Shown here piece by piece: positions 14,803 to 23,076 of a stretch of 46,174 nt of DNA (positions within the stretch are counted from its first letter, which is position 1; the number at the start of each line of letters is the position of its first letter). The notes beneath the pieces are model-generated. The model was not told the origin of the DNA and ran no database searches. It saw only the letters and a list, made by a program, of their open reading frames with translations. The stretch comes from Variovorax sp. (GTDB taxonomy: Bacteria; Pseudomonadota; Gammaproteobacteria; Burkholderiales; Burkholderiaceae_C), in NCBI GenBank assembly GCA_017744935.1, contig JAGIAI010000040.1, forward strand, positions 1 through 46,174, read 5' to 3'. The position numbers and the translations under genes are program-made.

Positions 14803-15603
14803 ATGTCGGAACAGCTTTTGTTGAACGGTGCCACCCGCGTCCACTACATCGTGGGCGACCCCATCGCGCAGGTGAAATCGCCGGGGGACGTGAGCCGCGT
14901 CTTCGCCGAGCGCGGACTCAATGCGATGGTGATGCCCGCCCACGTCGCCCCGGCGGCGCTTGCGCGCTGGCTGGAGGGCGTCTCGCTCGCGCAGAACGTC
15001 GATGGCGTCATCGTGACGGTGCCCCACAAGTTCGCCTGCTTTGCGCTCTGCGCCAGTGCTTCCGACCGCGCGCGATTCCTGGGCGCGGTGAACACGATGC
15101 GCCGCAACCCCGACGGCACCTGGCACGGCGACATGTTCGACGGCCTCGGCTACGTTGCCGCGTTGCGCGATCGCGCATGCGACCCGGCCGGCCGCAAGGC
15201 GCTCCTCGTCGGCGCCGGCGGCGCGGGCTCTGCGATCGCCCATGCCCTTGTCATGGCCGGCGTCGCCTCGCTCGCGATCCATGACGGCGACACCACGCGC
15301 CGCGACGCACTCGTCTCACGTCTCGCGGGACTCGACAAATGCCCGGTGGCAACCGGCAACAGCGACCCCGACGGGTTCGATCTCGTCATCAACGCCTCGC
15401 CTGCCGGCATGAAGGAAAGCGATCCCTATCCGGTCGACGTCGAGCGACTCGATCCGCGCGCATTCGTCGGATGCGTGATCACCGCACCCGCCATCTCGCC
15501 CCTGATCGCCGCTGCAAGGTCGAAGGGCTGCGCCACTGCCACCGGTGCCGACATGTTCGCGCGTGTGCGCGACCTGATGGTCGACTTTCTCGTGGAGCAA
15601 TGA
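14803..15603 (+). CDS. Shikimate dehydrogenase-like (AroE-family) oxidoreductase
   Basis: 266 residues with the two AroE domains. In the substrate domain K76 lies in TVPHK, the catalytic-lysine position of AroE, and K25-S26-P27 is the serine loop; the NADP fold has GAGGAGSA (137-144) and NASPAGM. Several canonical residues differ: the N-T-D-G-x-G motif reads D-M-F-D-G-L-G (110-116), and the C-terminal T-G-x-x-M-L-x-x-Q reads T-G-A-D-M-F-A-R-V, losing the glutamine. So this is a catabolic side branch rather than the biosynthetic enzyme; quinate, shikimate or another hydroxylated cyclic acid is possible. AGGAGAC lies 11 bases upstream. It is the first gene of a two-gene operon with flavoprotein 3 (1-bp gap). 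Confidence 0.87.
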   Translation: MSEQLLLNGATRVHYIVGDPIAQVKSPGDVSRVFAERGLNAMVMPAHVAPAALARWLEGVSLAQNVDGVIVTVPHKFACFALCASASDRARFLGAVNTMRRNPDGTWHGDMFDGLGYVAALRDRACDPAGRKALLVGAGGAGSAIAHALVMAGVASLAIHDGDTTRRDALVSRLAGLDKCPVATGNSDPDGFDLVINASPAGMKESDPYPVDVERLDPRAFVGCVITAPAISPLIAAARSKGCATATGADMFARVRDLMVDFLVEQ

Positions 15604-15604
15604 C

Positions 15605-17377
15605 ATGCATCGCATCCAGACCCTTGCTTCCCTGCCGCAGGACCCGACCTTCGACGTGGTGGTGATCGGCGCGGGCGGTGCCGGCATGGCGGCGGCGCTT
15701 TTCGCGGCGCTCGAAGGCCGGCAGGTGCTGCTTGTCGAACGTACTTCGCACGTCGGCGGAACCACCGCTCTATCCGCCGGCACAACCTGGGTGCCCGGAA
15801 CACGCCTCGGTGCCGGCGTGAATCCGCAGGACTCCATCGCGGAAGCCGCACGCTACCTCGACAACGCGATCGGCACCCGTACGCCGTCCAGTCTTCGCCA
15901 AGCCTTTCTGGAGCACGGTGCCGAAGCCATCGAGGCGCTGGAATCCACCACGGACGTGCACTTCCGGGCCTGCCCCAGGCACCCGGACTACATCTCCGAC
16001 CTGGGCGGCTCCACGATCAATGGCCGCGCGCTCGAACCGGTGCCGTTCGATGGCCGCCTGCTGGGCGAGCTCTTCCCGCTCGTGCGTCCGCCGATCCCCG
16101 AATTCACGGTGCTGGGCGGCATGATGGTCGACCGAACGGACATCAATCATCTGCTGGGGATGTCGCGCTCGGTCGCATCGCTTCGTCATTCCGCGAAGAT
16201 CCTCGGACGCCACGCCGCCGATCGGCTGCAGCATGCGCGCGGCACGCGGCTCGTCATGGGCAACGCGCTCATTGCGCGACTGCTGTATTCACTCTCGCGA
16301 CGCAACGAAGTCAGCCTCGCGCTCGAGACGAGCGTCGAACGGATCGGCCGAGCCGAGGACGGCGTCGAATCGATCGACCTCCAACAGGGCGACACACAAC
16401 GCACGGTGCACGTCCGAGGCGGCGTCGTGCTCGCCAGCGGCGGCTTCAATCGCGACCCCGCACGCCGCCAGGCGATGCTGCCCGGCGTCGACCCTGAGTG
16501 GTGCCCCGGCGCGCCCGGCCATACCGGAGAAGCGCATTCGCTGGCGGAAGCCGTCGGCGCGCGCTACGGCGAAGGCGCGATGAGCCCCGCCTTCTGGGCG
16601 CCCGTCTCCAAGCGCCGTCGCGCTGATGGCAGCATCGGCGTGTTCCCTCATTTCGTGATGGACCGTGCCAAGCCCGGCATGCTCACGGTGAACCAGACCG
16701 GCGAGCGCTTCGTCAACGAAAGCACCTCGTACCACCTGTTCGGCCTCGCGATGCAGAAGCTGCAACAGGGCGGACAAAACAGCGTGCCGGCCTTCCTCAT
16801 CTGCGACGCTGAAGCACTGCGCAAGTACGGCATCGGCATGGTCCGACCCGGCGGCAAGGGTCTCGCGCCCTACCTCGCCGACGGCTACCTCGTGCGCGGC
16901 GACACGATCGAATCGCTGGCCCAATCGCTTTCGATCGACCCCGCGAAGCTCGCCGAAACCGTGCGGCGCTTCAACGCGAACGCAAGCCAGGGCGTCGATC
17001 CCGACTTCCAGAGAGGCAGCACCGTCTACTCGCAGAACATCGGTGACGCGAGCTGGCCGGGCCCCAACCCCTGTCTCGGCCCGCTCACCCGAGGCCCCTT
17101 CTACGCCGTGCGTCTCTACCCCGGCGACATCGGCGCAGCCACCGGCTTCACCACCGATGCGAACGCACGCGCGCTCGACGCCGCTGGCGCACCGATCGAA
17201 GGCCTCTATGCAGTGGGCAACGACATGCACTCGATCATGGGTGGCGTCTACACCGCACCCGGCATCACGATCGGCCCCGGCATCGTGTTCGCGCGACTTG
17301 CCGCACGCCACGCCGCTGCGCGGGCTGCGCGCAATGCACCGCGCGCCGAGCCGGCCGTGGCCCTAGGGAAAACCTGA
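15605..17377 (+). CDS. FAD-binding dehydrogenase, 3-ketosteroid-1-dehydrogenase-like (flavoprotein 3)
   Basis: 590 residues of the same family as the two other flavoproteins but more diverged. FAD motif GAGGAG (22-27), VGGTTALSAGTTWVPG, the R-H-P-D-Y-I segment aligned with Y-P-D-Y of flavoprotein 1, DRAKPGMLTVNQTGERFVNE and GPFYAVRLYPGDIGAATG...GLYAVGNDMHSIMGGVYTAPG. It starts 1 bp after the AroE-like stop, so the pair is coupled. No NIPSNAP partner is adjacent. The third G of the G-D-L-G-T-x-G-G loop is retained but the context differs, suggesting a different ring substrate. Likely an AroE product is its substrate or the reverse (inference). Confidence 0.9.
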   Translation: MHRIQTLASLPQDPTFDVVVIGAGGAGMAAALFAALEGRQVLLVERTSHVGGTTALSAGTTWVPGTRLGAGVNPQDSIAEAARYLDNAIGTRTPSSLRQAFLEHGAEAIEALESTTDVHFRACPRHPDYISDLGGSTINGRALEPVPFDGRLLGELFPLVRPPIPEFTVLGGMMVDRTDINHLLGMSRSVASLRHSAKILGRHAADRLQHARGTRLVMGNALIARLLYSLSRRNEVSLALETSVERIGRAEDGVESIDLQQGDTQRTVHVRGGVVLASGGFNRDPARRQAMLPGVDPEWCPGAPGHTGEAHSLAEAVGARYGEGAMSPAFWAPVSKRRRADGSIGVFPHFVMDRAKPGMLTVNQTGERFVNESTSYHLFGLAMQKLQQGGQNSVPAFLICDAEALRKYGIGMVRPGGKGLAPYLADGYLVRGDTIESLAQSLSIDPAKLAETVRRFNANASQGVDPDFQRGSTVYSQNIGDASWPGPNPCLGPLTRGPFYAVRLYPGDIGAATGFTTDANARALDAAGAPIEGLYAVGNDMHSIMGGVYTAPGITIGPGIVFARLAARHAAARAARNAPRAEPAVALGKT

Positions 17378-17389
17378 TCGCCCGCGCAC

Positions 17390-17448
17390 GAATTGTCCGG
17401 GTGTCGGCCTGAATCGTCGACGCACGCGGCAAGCCCCTCGCCAAGAAT
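17390..17448 (+). promoter_or_regulatory. Candidate AraC operator and activator-dependent promoter, copy 2
   Basis: GAATTGTC (17390-17397) and GAATCGTC (17411-17418), direct repeats 21 bp apart, with AAGAAT as the -10-like hexamer at 17443-17448. The layout is base-for-base the same spacing as copy 1 at 3674, with 27 of 31 identical positions through the repeat block. It begins 13 bp after the flavoprotein 3 stop and lies before the transporter operon. An AGGGAAAACCT sequence also lies at 17365-17375, inside the end of the flavoprotein gene. Confidence 0.65.
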
Positions 17449-17520
17449 TCCGCCATGGATGCGATGCGCGCGAAACACCGCGCAGAGCGCATGGCAATTG
17501 AGGAAACCAGGAGACAAGAC

Positions 17521-17634
17521 ATGCAAAAGACAGCGGATTGCACCTGCCCGCCGCGCAGCAAACGGCAACTTGCCGAAGCCTCGCGCGATGCCGGATTCGG
17601 CCGGACACCGACGACACATCGCACGGCCGCCTGA
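17521..17634 (+). CDS. 37-residue leader ORF ahead of the SDR/ABC-transporter operon
   Basis: ATG 17521 is preceded by the strongest ribosome site in this interval (CCAGGAGAC, about 8 bases upstream) and opens a 37-codon frame ending TGA at 17632-17634, three bases before the SDR ATG at 17638. The SDR itself has no ribosome site of its own, so ribosomes ending this ORF most likely reinitiate there. The peptide is basic, with two cysteines and no recognisable domain. It may be a coupling leader, or the remnant of a gene lost by deletion. Expression is inferred, not shown. Confidence 0.5.
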   Translation: MQKTADCTCPPRSKRQLAEASRDAGFGRTPTTHRTAA

Positions 17635-17637
17635 GCC

Positions 17638-18441
17638 ATGGCCAACGCATCCACCCACGCGCCCACCGCGCTGGTGACTGGCGCCGCCGACGGCATCGGC
17701 TGGGCGACAACGGAACGCTTCGCCGCTTCCGGCTGGCGCGTTGCATTGCTCGACCTGCGTGACGAGGCCGCGCAGGGACGCGCGGCCGCACTAGGAGACG
17801 ATCACATCGCCATCGCCTGCGATGTCACCGATGCCGCCAGCGTCCAGACCGCAGTCACCCGCGTCACCGAGCGCTTCGGCCGCATCGATGCGCTCGTCAA
17901 CAACGCCGGCATCAGCGAACAGAACGCGCCGACGCTCGAACAGACACCCGAAGGCTTCGACCGAGTGCTGGCAGTCAACCTGAAGGGCGCGTTCCTCATG
18001 ACGCAGGCGGTGCTCGCCACGATGCGCTCGCAGACGCGCGATGCACGCGGCCAGCGCGGCGCCATCGTCAACCTCGGCTCCATCGCGAGCCTGGCGGGCA
18101 TCCCCGGCCGCAACGCGTACAGCGCCGCCAAGGCCGGCGTGCTCGGGATGACACGTGCACTCGCCAGCGAATGGGCGCGCGAAGGCATCCGCGTCAATGC
18201 AGTGGCGCCCGGCTATGTGCGCACCGCGCTCGTGGACGACCTGGTGCGGCGCGGTGCGATCGACGCACACGCGATCGCTTCGCGCACACCGCTGGGCCGC
18301 ATGGCCGAACCGGCGGAGATCGCCGAGACGATCTTCTTTCTTTCATCGCCAGCGGCGAGCTACGTCACCGGCGCCGTGCTGTCGGCCGACGGCGGCTGGA
18401 CCGCATTCGGCGCACCCACCGGCGCACTGGCCGACATCTGA
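17638..18441 (+). CDS. Short-chain dehydrogenase/reductase (classical SDR)
   Basis: 267 residues: TGAADGIG (14-21), D after beta2 (LLDLRD) favouring NAD(H), NNAG (88-91), S148, Y161-x3-K165 and the terminal SYVTGAVLSADGGW. Likely oxidises an alcohol of the imported compound. The ATG lies 3 bp after the 37-codon leader ORF and lacks its own Shine-Dalgarno. The following permease gene starts 19 bp downstream, so the SDR is in the same transcript as the transporter, under the AraC-type promoter at 17390. Confidence 0.92.
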   Translation: MANASTHAPTALVTGAADGIGWATTERFAASGWRVALLDLRDEAAQGRAAALGDDHIAIACDVTDAASVQTAVTRVTERFGRIDALVNNAGISEQNAPTLEQTPEGFDRVLAVNLKGAFLMTQAVLATMRSQTRDARGQRGAIVNLGSIASLAGIPGRNAYSAAKAGVLGMTRALASEWAREGIRVNAVAPGYVRTALVDDLVRRGAIDAHAIASRTPLGRMAEPAEIAETIFFLSSPAASYVTGAVLSADGGWTAFGAPTGALADI

Positions 18442-18460
18442 ATCGCGAGGAGACAACAGG

Positions 18461-19312
18461 ATGCTCACCATCAACATCTTCAACGGCCTGGTCTACGGGG
18501 CGCTGCTGATCATCATGTGCTCGGGGCTTGCGCTCATCTACGGCCTGCGACGCGTGGTCAACTTCGCGCACGGCTCGCTCTACATGCTCGGCGCATACCT
18601 CGGCTACTCGATCGCGCTGCACAGCAACTTCTGGGTTGCCCTCGTGGCCGCGCCTGCCGTCATGGCGCTGCTCGGCGTGGTGCTCGACCGCTACGGCTTC
18701 CGATTGCTGCAGGATCGCGATCCGCTCACGGTGGTGCTGGTCACCTTCGGCCTGCTGCTGGTCATCGAGGACTTCGTGCAGACGGTCTGGGGCAAGAGCA
18801 ACCTGACCGTCGACGTACCCGCGGCACTCGCGACGTCGATCAACTTCTTCGGCACACCGCTGCCTGCCTACCGACTCGGCGTGATCGTTGTCGGTGCGAT
18901 GGTCGCGCTGGGGCTCACGCTGTGGCTACGCCATTCGAAGGTGGGGCTCTTCGTGCGTGCAGCAAGCACCGATCCCACGACGACCGCAATGCAGGGCGTG
19001 AACACCGACCTGCTCAGCGCAGGCGTGGTCGGCCTCGGCACCGCACTCGCCGGCCTGGCCGGCGTGGTGGCCGCGCCATTCCTTTCGCTCTCGCCATCGA
19101 TGAGCAGCGACGTGATCATCGATTCGTTCGTCGTCGTGGTAGTCGGCGGGCTCGGCTCGCTCGCAGGTGCCTTCGTCGCAGCGATGGCGCTCGGAATGAT
19201 CCAGGCGCTCGGCGCGGTCTACGTGCCCGACTTCTCCGCCATCCTGCCCTTCGTGATCATGGTCGCGGTGCTGATCTGGAAGCCATCCGGCTTCGCAGGA
19301 AGCAGGACCTGA
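18461..19312 (+). CDS. Branched-chain amino acid-type ABC transporter permease, LivH-like
   Basis: 283 residues, nearly all hydrophobic, about eight membrane segments. Signature LIYGLRRVVNFAHGSLYMLGAYLGY near the N-terminus and the cytoplasmic loop ending in the coupling region before DSFVVVVVGGLGSLAGAFVAA identify the LivH family. The start at 18461 is chosen for GAGGAGAC just upstream; a longer reading frame enters the SDR gene. It forms the channel with the LivM-like protein of the next gene. HAAT-type importers of this kind carry aromatic acids, amides and other organic acids as well as amino acids. Confidence 0.92.
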   Translation: MLTINIFNGLVYGALLIIMCSGLALIYGLRRVVNFAHGSLYMLGAYLGYSIALHSNFWVALVAAPAVMALLGVVLDRYGFRLLQDRDPLTVVLVTFGLLLVIEDFVQTVWGKSNLTVDVPAALATSINFFGTPLPAYRLGVIVVGAMVALGLTLWLRHSKVGLFVRAASTDPTTTAMQGVNTDLLSAGVVGLGTALAGLAGVVAAPFLSLSPSMSSDVIIDSFVVVVVGGLGSLAGAFVAAMALGMIQALGAVYVPDFSAILPFVIMVAVLIWKPSGFAGSRT

Positions 19313-19349
19313 AGTTCGCCCCCCGCTTTTCTTCCCTCAAGGAACTCGC

Positions 19350-20336
19350 ATGAACATCACCCGGATGGGCTCGAGCGCGGTGGTCGCGCTCGTCGCCGGC
19401 GGCCTCGTGGCGGCATTCATCACCTCAGGCACCGTGCTCTCGCTGCTGACGCAGGCCGTGATCTACGCCGTGTTCGCCATGGGCGTCGGCCTGCTGCTGC
19501 GGCAGAACGGCATGGTGAGCTTCGGCCACGCACTCTTCTTCGGTGTCTCCGGCTACTCGATGGGGATCCTCCTCGAGCTCGGACTGATGCCGGCCGAACT
19601 CGCGATCGCGGCCACGCTGATCGGCATCACGGTCATCGCGTTCATCGTCGGACTGGTGATCGTGCGGGTGCCCGGCGTTGCCTTCAGCATGCTCACGTTG
19701 GCGATCGGGCAGATGGCTTTCCTGACCGCATCGCGGGCCCGCGGCCTGACGGGCGGCGCCGATGGCATGAACATCAACTGGCCGCAGAGCCTGTTCGGCC
19801 TCTCGCAGTCGCAGTTGCATCAGCCCGCGGTGCTCTTCATGGTGTGCTGGACGGTGCTCGTACTCGTCACGCTCGCACTCGCGCTGCTGCTGCGCAGCCG
19901 CTTCGGCGGCGTGACCGAGGCCGTGCGCGACAACGAGGAACGCGCACGCTTCATCGGCGTACGCACGCTGCTCCCGCGCGCCGCGATCTACGCGCTGTCG
20001 GCGCTCCTGACCGGCCTCGGGGGTGTGTTGTCGGCGCTGAACACCGGCTTCGTCTCGCCCGAGAGCCTGCACTGGAGCGTGTCGGGCGTCGCGCTGATGA
20101 TGGTCGTCGTCGGCGGCTACAAGGCCCTGTGGGGCCCTGCGCTTGGCGCCATCGTGTACTTCCTGTTCAAGGACGTGCTTGGCGACTACGCGAACCACTG
20201 GATGGCGATCTTCGGCATTGCGCTGATCACCGTCATCGTCTTCTCGCCCACCGGCATCGCAGGCGCACTCGGCCGCCTCTTCAAGCCCCGCAAGACCCAG
20301 CCCGAGCCCGTCGCGCGCGCCGCGTCGGCGCATTGA
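19350..20336 (+). CDS. Branched-chain amino acid-type ABC transporter permease, LivM-like
   Basis: 328 residues with about nine to ten membrane segments. The family signature VSFGHALFFGVSGYSMGILLE follows the second helix, and the EAA-like cytoplasmic segment runs TEAVRDNEERARFIGVRTLLPRAA. AAGGA lies upstream of the ATG; the gap to the LivH-like gene is 37 bp. It pairs with the LivH-like permease and the two ATPases that follow. The C-terminus is a short basic tail. Confidence 0.92.
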   Translation: MNITRMGSSAVVALVAGGLVAAFITSGTVLSLLTQAVIYAVFAMGVGLLLRQNGMVSFGHALFFGVSGYSMGILLELGLMPAELAIAATLIGITVIAFIVGLVIVRVPGVAFSMLTLAIGQMAFLTASRARGLTGGADGMNINWPQSLFGLSQSQLHQPAVLFMVCWTVLVLVTLALALLLRSRFGGVTEAVRDNEERARFIGVRTLLPRAAIYALSALLTGLGGVLSALNTGFVSPESLHWSVSGVALMMVVVGGYKALWGPALGAIVYFLFKDVLGDYANHWMAIFGIALITVIVFSPTGIAGALGRLFKPRKTQPEPVARAASAH

Positions 20337-20355
20337 GCCCAGAAGGAGATCCGCA

Positions 20356-21075
20356 ATGGTCGACTACGTACTCCAGGCCGACGACGTCGCGATCCACTAC
20401 GGTGGCGTGAAGGCGGTCGACGGTGTTTCGCTCACGCTCGAACGCGGACAGATCCGCGGCCTGATCGGGCCCAACGGCGCGGGCAAGTCCACGGTGATCG
20501 ACGCGATCACCGGTCGCCGCCGACTCACACGCGGCAAGGTGACGCTCGGCGGCGAGGATGTCACCGCATGCGGCGTGGTCGAACGCCGTGCGCGCGGTCT
20601 TTCGCGCAGCTTCCAGCGCACGAGCGTCTTCGGGCAGATGAAGGTGCGCCGGCAGGTCGAGCTGGCTTCACATCGCATGAACCCGAAGGACCACGAGGCG
20701 GACGCACAAGCCGTGCTGCGCGAGCTCGATCTTCTGCATCGTGCCAACGATGTCGCTGAAGACCTCGGCTACGGCGAACAGCGCCGGCTCGATCTCGCCC
20801 TCGCGCTCGTGGGCCGGCCGACGGTGCTGCTGCTCGACGAGCCGATGGCCGGCCTGTCGGCCAAGGAATCGCATGACCTCGCCGATCACCTGAAAGCATT
20901 GACCTCGCGCTGGAACGTGTCGGTGCTGCTGGTCGAGCACGACATGGACGTGGTGTTCGGCATCTCGGATGTCGTGACTGTCTTCGAACTCGGACGCGTG
21001 ATCGCGCAAGGCGAGCCTGCAGCGGTGCGCTCCGATCCCCGCGTGCGTGAAGCCTATCTCGGGAGTGCTGCCTGA
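20356..21075 (+). CDS. ABC transporter ATP-binding protein, LivG-like
   Basis: 239 residues: Walker A GPNGAGKS, signature region LGYGEQRRLDLALAL in place of LSGGQ as is usual for LivG, Walker B LLLDEPMAGLS and the switch histidine in LLVEHDMDVVF. It powers import through the LivHM-like pore from the cytoplasmic face. GAAGGAGA precedes the ATG. Its TGA stop overlaps the next start in TGATG, coupling it to the LivF-like gene. Confidence 0.94.
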   Translation: MVDYVLQADDVAIHYGGVKAVDGVSLTLERGQIRGLIGPNGAGKSTVIDAITGRRRLTRGKVTLGGEDVTACGVVERRARGLSRSFQRTSVFGQMKVRRQVELASHRMNPKDHEADAQAVLRELDLLHRANDVAEDLGYGEQRRLDLALALVGRPTVLLLDEPMAGLSAKESHDLADHLKALTSRWNVSVLLVEHDMDVVFGISDVVTVFELGRVIAQGEPAAVRSDPRVREAYLGSAA

Positions 21076-21779
21076 TGAACCCCCTTCTCGAACTCGACAA
21101 GGTTGATGCCTGCTACGGCTCGGCCCACATCCTTCACAAGCTGAGCCTGAAGGTGAACGCGGGCGAACGCGTTGCGCTTGTAGGCCGCAATGGCGTGGGA
21201 AAGACGACCGTGGTCAACACCATCCTGGGTCTTGCAAGCCTGCGCAGCGGTCGGGTCGCGCTTGGCGGCCAGGTGCTCGCGCGGCCGCGCCCATACGTCG
21301 CGGCCCAGCACGGCGTGGTGGTCGTTCCGCAGGGAAGGCGCATCGTCGCCAATCTCAGCGTGGAAGAAAACCTGTTGCTGGGCGCTGCGGTCGGCCGCAA
21401 GGGACCGTGGAACGTGCCCGAGATCTACAAGCTGTTCCCGATCCTCGCCGAGCGCGCGCATACGCCCGGCACGGCGCTCTCTGGTGGGCAGCAGCAGATG
21501 CTCGCTGTGGGACGCGCGCTGATGGCGAACCCGTCGCTGATCCTCCTCGACGAGCCGACCGAAGGCCTCGCGCCGGTGATCGTCGATCAGCTCGCCGACA
21601 TCTTCAATCGGGTGGCCGACCACGGCACTGCGCTCCTGCTGATCGAACAGAACATGAGCCTCGTGGTGCGCGTCGCGCGCCGCTACTACGCGATGGCGAA
21701 GGGATCGGTCATCGCCGAGGGGCAAGTCGAACCCTCTCGCGAGGGCCTTCACGACCTCGAAGCGCACGTGATGGTCTGA
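21075..21779 (+). CDS. ABC transporter ATP-binding protein, LivF-like
   Basis: 234 residues: Walker A GRNGVGKT, the LivF-typical QHGVVVVPQGRRIVANLSVEENL, signature LSGGQQQMLAVGRAL, Walker B LILLDEPTEGLAP and switch histidine replaced by glutamine in LLIEQNMSLV, as usual for LivF. It begins in the last base of the LivG-like stop. The second ATPase of the importer. Confidence 0.94.
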   Translation: MNPLLELDKVDACYGSAHILHKLSLKVNAGERVALVGRNGVGKTTVVNTILGLASLRSGRVALGGQVLARPRPYVAAQHGVVVVPQGRRIVANLSVEENLLLGAAVGRKGPWNVPEIYKLFPILAERAHTPGTALSGGQQQMLAVGRALMANPSLILLDEPTEGLAPVIVDQLADIFNRVADHGTALLLIEQNMSLVVRVARRYYAMAKGSVIAEGQVEPSREGLHDLEAHVMV

Positions 21780-21802
21780 CCCACGACAACTTCCGCACGG
21801 CC

Positions 21803-21822
21803 GCCGGACCGCCTCCGGCTTT
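21803..21822 (+). terminator. Stem-loop between LivF-like and binding-protein genes
   Basis: GCCGGA / TCCGGC, a perfect 6-bp stem with a 5-base loop, followed by TTTGCTT, in the 81-bp gap before the binding-protein gene. Such stem-loops can be weak terminators or 3'-end stabilisers that set different mRNA levels for the binding protein and the pore genes. The T tract is broken, so a strong terminator is unlikely. Confidence 0.35.
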
Positions 21823-21860
21823 GCTTCGACTTTTGGACTTTGATTACTTAGGAGACTTGC

Positions 21861-23063
21861 ATGTTGAATCGAAAGACTTTCCGCTTTGCTCGCAACGCCA
21901 TTGCACTTGGCACGCTCGCGGCCGTGATTCCATTCGCCGCAGTGGCGCAAGGCAAGGAGCCGGTCAAGGTCGGCCTCGTCTCGTCCAAATCCGGCGTCTT
22001 CGCGCAACAGGGCGAAGAAGTCATGCGCGCCGTGAAGTTCGCCATCGATGAAGCCAATGCCAAGGGCGGCGTGGATGGACGCAAGATCGAATACGCCGAA
22101 GCGGACGACGAAGGCACGCCGGATGCGGGCCGGCGCGTCGCCGAGAAGCTCGCGCGCGATGGCAACAACCTGCTGATCGGCGCCATCCCCTCCTCCATCT
22201 CGCTGGCGATCGCGCAGAACCTCGACCGCTGGGACGCGGCCTACTTCGTGGTCGCGAGCAAGTCGGACAAACTCACCGGCGACACCTGCCGGCCGCGCAG
22301 CTTCCGAACCAACCATTCGGATTCGATGGACATCGCGATGATCAACGAATGGGCCAAGGACTTGAAGGAGAAGACCTTCGCAGTACTCGCGGCCGACTAC
22401 GTCTGGGGCCGCGACTCCGGCGAATCGTTCAAGAAGGCGGTCGAGGCGAACGGCAAGAACGTCGCGCTGTCGCTGTACGTGCCGCTGGGCACCAAGGACT
22501 TCTCGCCCTACATCGCACAGCTCAAGGCAGCCAACGTCGACGCAGTCTGGGTCGCGGAGACCGGCCGCGACGCGATCGCCTTCGTCAAGCAGGCCGAGGA
22601 GTTCGGCCTGATCCCGAAGACCAAGCTGATCGGCCATGCGCTGATCCAGAACTTCATGATCAATGCCACCGGCAAGGCCCTGGATGGCACGCCGGGCAAC
22701 ACCGCCTACACCGCCACCATCGACAATCCGCGCAACAAGGCCTTCGTGACGGCCTGGAAGGCCAAGTTCAATCGCCTGCCGACCGACAACGAAGGACAGG
22801 CCTACAACGGCATGCAGGTGATGTTCGAAGGCGTGAAGAAGTCGGGCAGCGTGAAGCCGGCCGACGTCAGCAAGGCGCTGCGCGGTGCGCAGATCGATTC
22901 GATCTACGGCCCGGTGACGATGCGCGCCGCCGACAACCAGTTGCTGCTGCCCAACTATGTGGCGCGCGCCAAGTCCGTCGATGGCGCCATCGTGCCGGTG
23001 ATCGAACACACCTTCCCGCCGTCGCTGGTGCCCGCACCGTCGCCCCTGTGCAAGATGAGCTGA
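21861..23063 (+). CDS. Periplasmic substrate-binding protein of the HAAT/LivK type
   Basis: 400 residues. A signal peptide of about 29 residues (basic MLNRKTFRFAR, hydrophobic core, A-V-A-Q cut) is followed by a type-1 periplasmic binding fold: VKVGLVSSKSGVFAQQGEE, the ligand-contact segment IGAIPSSISLAIAQNL, and DYVWGRDSGESFKKAV. It delivers the compound to the LivHMGF-like importer encoded just before it. TTAGGAGA precedes the ATG. The long DEGTPDAGRR loop is typical of members that carry aromatic or amide ligands, but the ligand cannot be read from sequence. Confidence 0.93.
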   Translation: MLNRKTFRFARNAIALGTLAAVIPFAAVAQGKEPVKVGLVSSKSGVFAQQGEEVMRAVKFAIDEANAKGGVDGRKIEYAEADDEGTPDAGRRVAEKLARDGNNLLIGAIPSSISLAIAQNLDRWDAAYFVVASKSDKLTGDTCRPRSFRTNHSDSMDIAMINEWAKDLKEKTFAVLAADYVWGRDSGESFKKAVEANGKNVALSLYVPLGTKDFSPYIAQLKAANVDAVWVAETGRDAIAFVKQAEEFGLIPKTKLIGHALIQNFMINATGKALDGTPGNTAYTATIDNPRNKAFVTAWKAKFNRLPTDNEGQAYNGMQVMFEGVKKSGSVKPADVSKALRGAQIDSIYGPVTMRAADNQLLLPNYVARAKSVDGAIVPVIEHTFPPSLVPAPSPLCKMS

Positions 23064-23076
23064 GGGCAGTCGATTC

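Noticed and set aside
9478..15603. A complete quinate/shikimate to protocatechuate pathway (AroE plus TIM-barrel dehydratase)
   Set aside because: Both proteins lack the specific motifs of the known enzymes and no protocatechuate genes follow; kept only as one hypothesis.
4615..17377. Steroid degradation cluster
   Set aside because: Three KSTD-like proteins alone do not show it; no 9-hydroxylase, ring-cleavage or side-chain genes are present.
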